Made by a program: the position numbers and the translations under genes
Shown here: one piece after another, positions 27,168 through 34,548 of the stretch
Numbering within the stretch: the stretch's first letter is position 1
Layout of the letters: each line of letters begins with the position of its first letter
DNA from: Paraburkholderia phytofirmans PsJN
Lineage (GTDB): Bacteria > Pseudomonadota > Gammaproteobacteria > Burkholderiales > Burkholderiaceae
Length of the DNA stretch: 64,000 bases
Direction of reading: 5' to 3'
Assembly: GCF_000020125.1 (NCBI RefSeq)
Contig: NC_010676.1
Span: 1,612,001-1,676,000 of the forward strand
The notes under the pieces: generated by a model
Told to the model about the DNA's origin: nothing
Seen by the model: only the letters and a program-made list of their open reading frames with translations
The model's database searches: none

Positions 27168-27268
27168 GCGGCTCGCTATCGAATGGAGCCCTTGCGATGG
27201 AGTCCCTGCAACCGGATACGAGCAACAAACAAACGGCGCCCCGCAGGGCGCCGGTCACTCACCTGCTT

Positions 27269-27721
27269 TTAACGCTTCGCCGCCGCATACTGATCGCGCA
27301 GATCACGCACGCGGTCATGATTCTGCAGCACACCTTGATACTGCCGCTCGACGATCGCCCGCACATCCGCCGGCAATTCCTTTTCGAGCGCTTCGTGATA
27401 GCGCTTCTTCGCGACGTCCTCGCCCTTCTCACACTCGGCCAGAATGTCGTGGTCGCTGCGATCCGTCACGGCCGACTTCACGTCGACCCACCCGCGATGC
27501 AGCGCGCCGCTCATGCTGCCGCCCGTTTCGGGCTTGCCGCCCAAGGCCTGAACCGCATCCTGCAACTCGCGCGCGCCACGCGAGCAGTCCTCGGCACGCG
27601 ACAGGAATAGCGTTTTCAACTGTGCGTCGTGCGCATCTTCGGCTGCCTTGCGAAAGCCCTTCTCGCCGTCCTTCGACGTTTCGACCAGATCGTTCAGCAC
27701 GGAAACAACGTTCGTAGCCAT
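27269..27721 (-). CDS. PA2169-type four-helix-bundle protein (DUF2383)
   Basis: A 150-residue all-alpha protein of the ferritin-like DUF2383 type: start MATNVVSVLNDLVETSKDGE, with conserved Glu and His (YHEALEKELP, then QYQGVLQNHDRVRDLRDQY) in the helices. These proteins may bind metal or act in stress or biofilm functions. It is a cytoplasmic protein with no signal peptide. A weak sigma-54-like site lies 103 bases upstream (27824-27839). Confidence 0.88.
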   Translation of the reverse strand: MATNVVSVLNDLVETSKDGEKGFRKAAEDAHDAQLKTLFLSRAEDCSRGARELQDAVQALGGKPETGGSMSGALHRGWVDVKSAVTDRSDHDILAECEKGEDVAKKRYHEALEKELPADVRAIVERQYQGVLQNHDRVRDLRDQYAAAKR

Positions 27722-27823
27722 TCAATACCTCCAAGGGTTTCGTTAGTCATGGAATCCGCCGATGGAGATGAGTTGCCTATCGAGAGGCACTCGTCTTCCA
27801 GCGACAGAGTTCATGGATGTATT

Positions 27824-27839
27824 CGCACGGGGCGTGCCC
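27824..27839 (-). promoter_or_regulatory. Weak sigma-54-like promoter before the DUF2383 gene
   Basis: Minus strand: GGGCACGCCCCGTGCG. Nine of 12 informative positions match, GG and GC spacing is right, but the -12 element is GTGCG instead of TTGCW. It is also part of a GCACG-GGG-CGTGC palindrome, so the likeness could have another cause. Confidence 0.3.
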
Positions 27840-27972
27840 GACGCACATCGCTATGGATGTTTGCGCGTTGCGTCGACACGCACATCCAATCTTTGCCAAC
27901 GCGCGTAAATGTTGCCCGCCGCAATGCGCCGCGATTGCCGGCAAAGCCCCGCGCGGCGGTCCTCCATTCGAT

Positions 27973-27988
27973 GGCACAGCGGTTGCTC
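27973..27988 (+). promoter_or_regulatory. Perfect-consensus sigma-54 promoter
   Basis: TGGCACAGCGGTTGCT matches TGGCACR-N4-TTGCW at all 12 informative positions. Predicted transcription start near 28000, 93 bases before the ATG of the secreted protein at 28093. Confidence 0.85.
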
Positions 27989-28092
27989 TATATGCTCCGC
28001 CCGGCACGCGTGCAACGCAGCAACCAGCACACTGCAAGACGTGCCAACGGATTGAAAACAATGGGCAGGCAACAGCAACAGGGAGAATCATC

Positions 28093-28335
28093 ATGAAGAT
28101 CAGGAGCGCAGAATTTCTGGCCGCCGTCGCGATCATCAGCTCAGCCGCCGTGATGCAAATTCGCGAACACGTGCTGGCGCAGGAAACGCCGGCTTCGAAT
28201 GCGCAGGCCGTGTCGCCTCCGTGTGGCGTGACGCATCAAGGATTGGTGCCGGCAGCTTGCGAACCGACGCGTGAAAAACGTCAGGTGGATCGCGCACCGC
28301 AGCCGCAGCGTAGCGCGCCGCAAATCTGGGTTTGA
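28093..28335 (+). CDS. Small secreted protein, sigma-54-dependent, unknown function
   Basis: An 80-residue protein not recognised. It has an N-terminal hydrophobic segment (FLAAVAIISSAAVMQI) that is probably a signal peptide ending near EHVLAQE, then a polar Pro/Gln/Arg-rich tail with two cysteines (PPCGVTHQGLVPAACEP). The two Cys could form a disulfide in the periplasm. The ribosome site GGGAGAATC is good. The gene stands behind the best sigma-54 promoter in the window, so it is probably a true sigma-54 target. Confidence 0.7.
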   Translation: MKIRSAEFLAAVAIISSAAVMQIREHVLAQETPASNAQAVSPPCGVTHQGLVPAACEPTREKRQVDRAPQPQRSAPQIWV

Positions 28336-28380
28336 GCCGACGTTTGACTACTGCTTGAGTATCGACAGACAGCTAAAAAA

Positions 28381-28408
28381 GAACGGCCCGATCGATGTCG
28401 GGCCGTTC
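28381..28408 (-). terminator. Terminator of the stress operon
   Basis: Stem GAACGGCCCGA / TCGGGCCGTTC with a six-base loop. On the plus strand six A residues precede it (28375-28380), giving a U-run for minus-strand transcripts. It lies 47 bases after the stop of the gene at 28455 and also caps the plus-strand secreted gene. Confidence 0.85.
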
Positions 28409-28454
28409 TGCTAATTACCGCAACGAAAACTACTGAAACGAAAACGTTCAGCGC

Positions 28455-29036
28455 TCAAGCGCTCTTCTCACTGAACTCGCCAAGCGGGACCGGCTTTTTC
28501 AACGGATCGAAGTCGGCCCAGCGCCCTTGCTGCCAGCGTCCACTCGCCCGCTCGATCGCCGTGCCGCCGGCTTCGCGCAGCACGCGCGCGGCATCGAACT
28601 GATTGTCCGGCGAGACGTGCACGGCGACCAGCACACCGGAATCGCGCGTCTCTTCATGGAATGCAGAACGATGCCCTGCGTGGCCGGCGTCGCGCGTACG
28701 CGACATAGCTCCGACCAAAGAGCCGACATATGCGCCGACGCCCGCGGCAATCAACGACACGATGATCGGCGCGGAAAAAGCCGCGAAGATCCCGACGCCC
28801 ACCACGGCGCCCGCTACCGCACCGATCGTGACGCCCAAGCCGGCGCCTTTGGGCGCATCCTTCGCGCCAGCATCGGTGCCGGTGTCGCCGCCGATCGGAT
28901 AGCGCGCGTGCTGACCGCGTGGATTGACGAAAAACAGCGTGACGTCTTCCTCGACGAAACCTGCGTTGAAGAGCTTGGCCGCCGCGTCTTCAGCGGCGGG
29001 GAAAGTCGTAAAGCGTGCTGCGACGATGAGTGACAT
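28455..29036 (-). CDS. Glycine-zipper stress protein, general stress 17M-like
   Basis: A 193-residue protein: an N-terminal alpha/beta domain (SLIVAARFTTFPAAEDAAAKL, with FVEEDVTLFFVN) like the yflT/17M stress domain, and a central glycine-rich hydrophobic hairpin (GLGVTIGAVAGAVVGVGIFA and VSLIAAGVGAYVGSLVGAM) likely to insert in a membrane, then a soluble second copy-like region. The start at 29036 follows an AGGAGG site. It is the last gene of the PfpI-DUF4142-DUF1488 cluster and sits before a terminator. Function is unknown. Confidence 0.75.
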   Translation of the reverse strand: MSLIVAARFTTFPAAEDAAAKLFNAGFVEEDVTLFFVNPRGQHARYPIGGDTGTDAGAKDAPKGAGLGVTIGAVAGAVVGVGIFAAFSAPIIVSLIAAGVGAYVGSLVGAMSRTRDAGHAGHRSAFHEETRDSGVLVAVHVSPDNQFDAARVLREAGGTAIERASGRWQQGRWADFDPLKKPVPLGEFSEKSA

Positions 29037-29128
29037 AAGGCCTCCTTGCATCGTTGGATAGCGTTTGCGGACCATGCCGTCGCAATTCGCCGCGCTGTAC
29101 AGCGCGCGAGCGACGGCACGCGCCGGCC

Positions 29129-29431
29129 CTACGCCGTGGTGCCGCGATCCGGTTCCATGCCTTCCACTCTGAACAGTCCGCTATGCAACACTACGCCTTC
29201 CCCGTCGTTCTGGTCGAGTGCTTCGGCGCAAACTGAACGGATACGCTGACGGCCTTTGTCGAAGGCCGACATCAGCGCGGCTTCCAGAGCAGAATCGGCG
29301 CCGAAATGATCCTCGAGCGCCTCAGCGGTAATCGTGCACACGACCGGTTCGCCGTCCACCCGCGCCATGAAGCGCACGGTCAGATTCGCTCCGTCGAAGA
29401 CCGGCTTGTCGTCGGAAAAAGTGATCTGCAT
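29129..29431 (-). CDS. DUF1488 protein
   Basis: A 100-residue small cytoplasmic protein: MQITFSDDKPVFDGANLTVR, then a hydrophilic C-terminal half including EALEDHFGADS. This matches the DUF1488 pattern (SDDKPVFD). No function is known for the family. Start at 29431 rather than 29473, since the upstream extension carries no ribosome site and family members begin MQI. It lies 38 bases downstream of the DUF4142 gene, in one operon. Confidence 0.8.
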   Translation of the reverse strand: MQITFSDDKPVFDGANLTVRFMARVDGEPVVCTITAEALEDHFGADSALEAALMSAFDKGRQRIRSVCAEALDQNDGEGVVLHSGLFRVEGMEPDRGTTA

Positions 29432-29469
29432 AAGGGAATCCTCATAGGCCGGCCGCGGCAGGATCGCGT

Positions 29470-30033
29470 TCATGGCGAACCCTTCATTGCGCCGGCGAGT
29501 TGCTGCGCCATCGCGAGATGATGTTTGATGGTGGGCAGCGCATGCTGGGCCGCGGCTTTGAGTTGCGCGTCCGTACCGCTCGTGCTTTCCTGCTGGAACA
29601 GATCGACCGCGCGCTGGTGCGCTTCCACTCCAACCTGCTCGACGTACGCCTGATCGAATTCCTTGCCCTTGAGCGTCTGGAGTTTACCGACCAGCGCCGA
29701 ATCCGCCGACGGCGTCGAAGTGAAGCCCTTCTTCGAGACGAGCGCCGCCATGCTGCGCGAGAGTTTCGTGTGATCCGTGATCATCTGCTGCGCGAATTTC
29801 TTCACGTGCGGATCGCTGGAATTCTTGAGCGCGACCTTGCTCGCCGCGATTTCGGTGGCGTCGGACTGAGAGGCGTCCTGCACGAACTGCTGATCCGCAG
29901 GCGAAAGCTTCGTGCCGCTGACCGGCGCATCGCTTGCCGGGGCATCGCTCGCTTGCGCGTAGACCACGCCGAAGGGCGCCGCGCTCAAACTCAGCGCAAC
30001 AGTCATCGCTTGTAGGGAATACCGGAATTTCAT
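29470..30033 (-). CDS. DUF4142 periplasmic protein
   Basis: A 187-residue secreted helical protein: signal peptide to about residue 26 (ending VVYAQ), a short Ala/Ser/Asp linker, then two ferritin-like helical pairs (DPHVKKFAQQMITDHTKLS, HQRAVDLFQQESTSG, IKHHLAMAQQLAG). Conserved His residues fit the DUF4142 family, sometimes suggested to bind metal, though not shown. Its membership in a run of stress genes suggests envelope stress. Confidence 0.88.
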   Translation of the reverse strand: MKFRYSLQAMTVALSLSAAPFGVVYAQASDAPASDAPVSGTKLSPADQQFVQDASQSDATEIAASKVALKNSSDPHVKKFAQQMITDHTKLSRSMAALVSKKGFTSTPSADSALVGKLQTLKGKEFDQAYVEQVGVEAHQRAVDLFQQESTSGTDAQLKAAAQHALPTIKHHLAMAQQLAGAMKGSP

Positions 30034-30127
30034 GCATTTTCTCCCAGGTCGACGGATACGCCGAAGCGGAACCGATAAGACGGAGCGCAGCCTTCATTCA
30101 ATCTGCGCGAGCGGTTCGTCACCGCAC

Positions 30128-30679
30128 TCATGCCGCCCTGCGCTTCGACAATTGCGCAATCAGCGTTTTGTTAAAGGCGGGGAGATCGTCGGGTTTGCGG
30201 CTGCTGATCAGATTGCCGTCCTCGACTACCTCTTGATCGACCCACGTGCCGCCCGCATTCCGAATATCGTCCTGCAGGCTCGGCCAACTCGTCATCGTGC
30301 GGCCCTTGATGATTCCGGCCGACACCGGCAACCAACCGCCATGGCAGATCACCGCGATCGGCTTCTTCGCGTTGTCGGCTGCCTTGACGAAGGCTTGCGC
30401 CTGCGGCAGCAGACGGATCGCGTCGCCGTTGACCACACCGCCTGGCAACACCACCGCGTCGTAGTCGTCCGCGCTGGACTTGTCGAACGTCGTATCCACC
30501 TCGACGGCATCGCCCTTGTCCACGTGCTTGAAACCCTGAATCTTGCCGGGCTTCGCTGAAATGACATGCACCGTCGCGCCTGCCTCGACGAGCGCGCGTT
30601 GCGGCTCGATCAGTTCGGCCTGCTCGAATCCGTCCACTGCGAGTACCGCCACCTTGTAACCATTCAGCGTGCTTGCCAT
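30128..30679 (-). CDS. DJ-1/PfpI-family type 1 glutamine amidotransferase-like protein
   Basis: A 183-residue PfpI/YhbO-type protein: the nucleophile Cys elbow is AVICHGGWLP, with the Glu in DGFEQAELIEP and His next to Cys. This family includes deglycases and stress chaperones of disputed activity. The start at 30679 has an AAGGAGA site; an upstream seven-codon extension is not needed. A near-perfect sigma-54 promoter lies 70 bases upstream, and the gene heads a run of four stress genes reading to the terminator at 28381. Confidence 0.92.
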   Translation of the reverse strand: MASTLNGYKVAVLAVDGFEQAELIEPQRALVEAGATVHVISAKPGKIQGFKHVDKGDAVEVDTTFDKSSADDYDAVVLPGGVVNGDAIRLLPQAQAFVKAADNAKKPIAVICHGGWLPVSAGIIKGRTMTSWPSLQDDIRNAGGTWVDQEVVEDGNLISSRKPDDLPAFNKTLIAQLSKRRAA

Positions 30680-30749
30680 GCCTAATCTCCTTCGTTTCAT
30701 TGCTGGGCCAGCTATGCCGCGTGGCCGGCCCTTCCGTTAATGCGATGTC

Positions 30750-30765
30750 AGCAAAGTACGTGCCC
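30750..30765 (-). promoter_or_regulatory. Sigma-54 promoter of the PfpI stress operon
   Basis: Minus strand: GGGCACGTACTTTGCT, 11 of 12 informative positions of TGGCACR-N4-TTGCW; only the first T is G. GG and GC spacing is correct. The predicted start near 30738 leaves a leader of about 58 bases. Confidence 0.75.
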
Positions 30766-30811
30766 AAGTGCCCGCTTTACGCCCCGTTAAGCGGCTACCG
30801 CCCGGGCCGGT

Positions 30812-31153
30812 TCAAAGACCTTGCGGGTCGTCGTCTAGACCGTCATCGTCGTTAGCCAGCGGATCGATTACACGGTCGGGCTCAATATCGGCGTCCGGTA
30901 CGAGGGTGGAATCGCCGTCGGCCGCGGCGCGCTCGCCCGTGCCGGCACGATCCGTGTCGCTGCCGAGCTCGGTGTCGCCGGTTTCGAGCGCGTGGTTGTC
31001 CAGTTCGGTATCCACGTCGAACTCATGACGCTTCGCGCCGGCGACATCGCTGCCGCTGTCGGACGAATCGCTCGGACCGAGCGCGCCGGTGGTGCCGGCG
31101 GTTTGTTTGACGACCTGTTGCGGCTCTTCATCGGGATTCAGGGTGCTGCTCAT
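30812..31153 (-). CDS. Acidic disordered protein of unknown function
   Basis: A 113-residue protein, strongly acidic and low in hydrophobic residues, rich in Asp, Glu, Ser, Thr and Gly (ELDNHALETGDTELGSD, and a C-terminal LANDDDGLDDDPQGL). No domain is recognised and none would be expected to fold alone. The ribosome site AAGGAGAGC supports the ATG at 31153; the longer upstream frame is Arg-rich and rejected. It may bind a basic partner or act as an osmotic or desiccation protectant; both are guesses. Confidence 0.65.
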   Translation of the reverse strand: MSSTLNPDEEPQQVVKQTAGTTGALGPSDSSDSGSDVAGAKRHEFDVDTELDNHALETGDTELGSDTDRAGTGERAAADGDSTLVPDADIEPDRVIDPLANDDDGLDDDPQGL

Positions 31154-31290
31154 GGCGCTCTCCTTGGTTGATTCGTTTCGTTCGTTACCCATAGCGAGAG
31201 TTCGCAAGGACCGTTCCGCTCGGCCGCGAAGCAATCCGAAGGAGCCGAAGCAACCGAAACGACCACGGTCGCCGTGCCGACGCCGGCGCT

Positions 31291-31306
31291 GGGCATTGCC
31301 TTTGCT
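31291..31306 (+). promoter_or_regulatory. Possible sigma-54 promoter of the topoisomerase IB gene
   Basis: GGGCATTGCCTTTGCT: 9 of 12 informative positions, correct GG and GC spacing and an exact TTGCT at -12. The predicted start near 31318 is 45 bases before the ATG. Weaker than the sites at 27973 and 30750. Confidence 0.4.
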
Positions 31307-31362
31307 TGCAGGCACGGTCACCGGCGCCACGCGCCTTCTGCTTGAAATTTCTACCTTCGACG

Positions 31363-32682
31363 ATGGCTGCCACCTCCACCCCGATTCAACGCCGCCCTGA
31401 ACGCACGGACGACGACAGCGCGAAACAGCCGACGCCCGCCGTCATGCCGCCGGGTTTGCGCCATGCCGACGACACGAAACCCGGTATCACGCGTCAGCGT
31501 GAAAAAGACGGCTTCGCGTATTTCGACGTGGCGGGCAAACGCATCGTCGATGAAGACGAAATCAAACGCATCAACGCGCTTGCCATTCCGCCGGCGTATG
31601 AAAGCGTGTGGATCTGTCCGGATGCGCGCGGCCATATCCAGGCGACGGGCCGCGATGCGCGCGGCCGCAAGCAATACCGCTATCACCCGCGCTGGCGCGA
31701 AACGCGCGACGCGGACAAATACGAGCGCATGGCCGAGTTCGGCCGTGCATTGCCCAAGATCCGCGCCCGTGTCGCGCGCGATCTAAATCTGCCGGGCATG
31801 CCGTGCGACAAAGTCGTCGCCGCGATCGTGCAGTTGCTCGACACAACGCTGATCCGGATCGGCAGCGTGGAATACGCGCGCGATAACCAGTCGTACGGTT
31901 TGACGACGCTGCGCAAGAAGCACGTGAAAATCGAAGCCGGCCAGTTGCGCTTCAAGTTTCGCGGCAAGAGCGGCATCGAGCACGACGTGACGGTGAACAA
32001 TCCGCGCATCAAACGCATCGTGCGACGTTGCGCCGAATTGCCGGGCCACGACCTGTTCCAGTATCTCGACGAAGACGGTACGCGCCGCACCGTCGGCTCT
32101 GCCGATATCAACGACTATCTGCGTCGCGCGAGCGGCGCGGATTTCACGGCCAAGGACTATCGCACGTGGGCCGGCAGCGTCTATGCGCTGGCCGCGCTGC
32201 GTCGCCTGATGTGCAGCAGTGCGGCGGAAGCGCGCCGTCATATCGTCGCGACCGTGAAGGACGTGGCGGCGTTACTGCGCAATACGCCGGCCGTGTGCAG
32301 GCGTTGCTACATCCATCCCGCCGTGATCAGCTCGTTCGAAGCGGACGAATTGCAGCGTCTGGCGCCAGGGCAATCGCGCCGCGGGCTGAGAGTGGATGAA
32401 GTCGCCTTGGCCACGCTGCTCGCGCAAGCGGAGAAACGCGCGACGAAGCTCGCGCGGCAGGCCGGCGCGAAAGGCCGCAAGGCGCGCGAATCGGCCGTGA
32501 CGGAAAGCATCGACGGTTCGATCACGAGTTTGCTGAAGAAGTCGCGCGTGGTGCGCAAGGCCGCAGCCGCAAAGGTTGATGCGAAGTCCGGTGCGCAAGC
32601 CGCACGGCGCGCGGCCGCGCCGCGGGTTGCGGGCACGCGCGCGGCGGGTGCATCACGTGCAGTGAAACAGACCGCACCTTGA
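31363..32682 (+). CDS. DNA topoisomerase IB
   Basis: A 439-residue poxvirus-type (TopIB) enzyme that relaxes supercoils through a 3'-phosphotyrosyl link. The catalytic set is present: Arg165 (LIRIGSVEYA), Lys202 (FRGKSG), Arg267 (KDYRTWAGS) and the nucleophile Tyr316 in CYIHPAV. The core runs from about residue 45 to 335; the last 100 residues are a lysine/alanine-rich basic tail which may help DNA binding. The start is placed at MAATSTPIQRR because the earlier Met lies in a non-conserved extension. It belongs to a run of stress genes in this window, some with sigma-54-type promoters. Confidence 0.93.
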   Translation: MAATSTPIQRRPERTDDDSAKQPTPAVMPPGLRHADDTKPGITRQREKDGFAYFDVAGKRIVDEDEIKRINALAIPPAYESVWICPDARGHIQATGRDARGRKQYRYHPRWRETRDADKYERMAEFGRALPKIRARVARDLNLPGMPCDKVVAAIVQLLDTTLIRIGSVEYARDNQSYGLTTLRKKHVKIEAGQLRFKFRGKSGIEHDVTVNNPRIKRIVRRCAELPGHDLFQYLDEDGTRRTVGSADINDYLRRASGADFTAKDYRTWAGSVYALAALRRLMCSSAAEARRHIVATVKDVAALLRNTPAVCRRCYIHPAVISSFEADELQRLAPGQSRRGLRVDEVALATLLAQAEKRATKLARQAGAKGRKARESAVTESIDGSITSLLKKSRVVRKAAAAKVDAKSGAQAARRAAAPRVAGTRAAGASRAVKQTAP

Positions 32683-32772
32683 AACCTGGAAATCAGAAAT
32701 TGGAGAGATTGCGGCTCGCGGCGCTTCGCGCCTCTTGACTTTTCGCGTTAGCGCCGCCGCTTCAACGCGCGT

Positions 32773-33066
32773 TCACTGACCTTTCGTATCGCTGCTCGCA
32801 TCCGCGCCCGGCATATTGGTCGAATCGGTCTTCGGCTTTTTCATTTTCGACTTGGACATGTGATGCGATTTGGAGCCGCTGGAACTCATCGCTCCCGACG
32901 TGGGTTGTCCATCCGTGGTGGGTGCCGCGGTGGCCGCGCCGTGAGCGTTACCCGAGCCGCCGGAGCCGCTGTTGCCGCCATTACCGTTGCCGCCGCCCGC
33001 TTGTGCGTACGCTACGCCCGACATGGCAACGAGTGCCGACACCAGCAATGCTTTTGTATGTTTCAT
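32773..33066 (-). CDS. Small Gly/Ser-rich secreted protein
   Basis: A 97-residue protein with a clear signal peptide (MKHTKALLVSALVAMSGVAYAQ), then a Gly/Asn/Ser-rich run and a Lys/Ser/His tail (SKSHHMSKSKMKKPKTD). Nothing catalytic is visible and the mature part is probably disordered. A candidate sigma-54 promoter lies at 33133-33148. Similar small secreted proteins are common in Burkholderiales; their role is unknown. Confidence 0.75.
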   Translation of the reverse strand: MKHTKALLVSALVAMSGVAYAQAGGGNGNGGNSGSGGSGNAHGAATAAPTTDGQPTSGAMSSSGSKSHHMSKSKMKKPKTDSTNMPGADASSDTKGQ

Positions 33067-33383
33067 CGAAGTCTCCCAGGATAGGTTGGACAGCGCACGT
33101 AGGTGATTGATCGCGCTGCTGGTCGAACATCCCGCAAGGGCTATGCCTCATGGCAAGGGCATGCCGTCCTCAGTTGCCCACCCCTGCCCAGGCGAAATAT
33201 TTTCAATCGCGTCAGCACGCTTTACGCAAGTCAGCACGACTCTGCGCACGCGCTTCGCGCCAGACGCACACTCCCGCCATACCTGGATCACCCTCCGCGG
33301 TATCCGCGCGCATTCCCTCCAACGCATGAAGGAACGCCGGTTGCTCAACGCTTCACACACCCAACCTGTAGAGGAGCCTCATC
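33067..33383. other. 317-base divergent gap
   Basis: Holds the candidate sigma-54 promoter of the minus-strand secreted gene (33133-33148) and presumably the promoter of the PRC-barrel gene. Open frames here are Arg/His-rich and run into neighbouring genes; none is believable. Confidence 0.55.
33133..33148 (-). promoter_or_regulatory. Possible sigma-54 promoter of the Gly/Ser-rich secreted gene
   Basis: Minus strand: AGGCATAGCCCTTGCG, 9 of 12 informative positions with an exact TTGC and correct GG spacing. Predicted start near 33121, 55 bases before the ATG. Confidence 0.4.
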
Positions 33384-33911
33384 ATGGTGAACCAGACACA
33401 AACGCAAGCCGGCATGCGACAGGATCAAGGCGCCCGGATCGTCGGCAAAGGCAGCGCGACCGCGGAAGGCCCCGGCCCGGACGTGATGGCCGCCGCCACG
33501 CTCGACGGCAACAAGGTGCTCAGCAGCGACGGCGAAGATATCGGCAAGATCAAGGACATCATGCTCGATGTCGGCTCGGGCCGCGTTGCGTATGCCGTGC
33601 TCTCGAGCGGCGGCTTTCTCGGCATCGGCGACAAGCTGCTCGCCATTCCATGGCACGCATTGACGCTCGATACCGGCCGCAAATGCTTCGTGTTGAACAT
33701 GACCGCGGAGCGCGTGAAGAACGCACCGGGCTTCGACAAAGACCATTGGCCGTCCATGGCGGACCAGACTTGGGCCACGTCCGTGCACCAGTACTACGGC
33801 AGCGAACCCTATTGGGGCCGCGACTCGACGGTGCGTCGCGACGACTACGGCGTGGGCGACATTCCGCCCGCGTCGTCGGACGCGCCGGAGGCTGGCGGCC
33901 TGAAGTTGTAA
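33384..33911 (+). CDS. PRC-barrel domain protein
   Basis: A 175-residue protein with a PRC-barrel (residues about 35-120): TLDGNKVLSSDGEDIGKIKD then IMLDVGSGRVAYAVLSSGG and GDKLLAIPWHALTLD. The family acts in photosynthetic, ribosome-maturation and stress settings. This stand-alone type is frequent beside stress genes in Burkholderiales. The C-terminus has a polar, Tyr/Ser-rich tail. The ribosome site GAGGAGCC is good. It has no signal peptide and is probably cytoplasmic. Confidence 0.9.
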   Translation: MVNQTQTQAGMRQDQGARIVGKGSATAEGPGPDVMAAATLDGNKVLSSDGEDIGKIKDIMLDVGSGRVAYAVLSSGGFLGIGDKLLAIPWHALTLDTGRKCFVLNMTAERVKNAPGFDKDHWPSMADQTWATSVHQYYGSEPYWGRDSTVRRDDYGVGDIPPASSDAPEAGGLKL

Positions 33912-34073
33912 CGCGTGGTCACTGCGGGCGCGCGTGGCCATGAGCCGCCACGCGTGCAGGCATCGATGCGCCGGCACGCCGCCATCGCGGCAGCCGGCGC
34001 GTTTCACTTTGAGCGCACAATGACCGCAATGAGCACGATCAGCGCGTGCACGATCCGATAAGGAGGCGGCAGC

Positions 34074-34463
34074 ATGGCCACCCGAAAAAAATCCACCAGC
34101 AAGTCCAAACACCCGGTCTCGCGCGGCAAGTCGGGCCGGCCGCCGCGCCAGCGGCATGCCCAGGCGCACGCGGCGCATCGCGCCAAAAGCCCGCAGAAGT
34201 GGTCGCATCACGTAATGGAAACCAGTGACGCGATGGATATCGAGCACGATGTGTTCAAGACCGGCAGCGCGGAGTCGATCGCGCAATCGCTCAAACGGTC
34301 GTCCACGAAAAGCCGCCGCCGCAAAGGCACGCCGTTTCAGTCGGCCATGTCGATGCTGAACTTCTATATCAATCGTGCCGGCAGGAACCTGCCGAAGGCG
34401 CGCCGTGACACCTTGCAGCAGGCCAAGCGCAAGCTGCGCGAAGCATTCGGACGCGCGCCTTGA
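34074..34463 (+). CDS. DUF3175 basic protein
   Basis: A 129-residue protein: an N-terminal very basic, Lys/Arg-rich half (TRKKSTSKSKHPVSRGKS) followed by the DUF3175 core (WSHHVMETSDAMDIEHDVF, then SLKRSSTKSRRRKGTPFQS, SAMSMLNFYINRAGRNLP). The basic charge suggests nucleic-acid binding, which is not proved. The AGGAGGCGGC ribosome site is excellent. It ends the stress island. Confidence 0.88.
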   Translation: MATRKKSTSKSKHPVSRGKSGRPPRQRHAQAHAAHRAKSPQKWSHHVMETSDAMDIEHDVFKTGSAESIAQSLKRSSTKSRRRKGTPFQSAMSMLNFYINRAGRNLPKARRDTLQQAKRKLREAFGRAP

Positions 34464-34548
34464 AGTGACGCGTCGGTAACTGACGCGTCCGGGCGCACCT
34501 TTCTTCAACCGGCCAAGCATGCGGCACGCGCAGGCAGGCCCTCGCCGG

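Larger units (their letters stand above)
27722..28092. other. 371-base divergent gap with sigma-54 sites
   Basis: Separates the minus-strand DUF2383 gene from the plus-strand secreted 80-residue protein. It holds a perfect sigma-54 promoter for the latter and a weaker possible one for the former. No further gene is supported. Confidence 0.6.
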
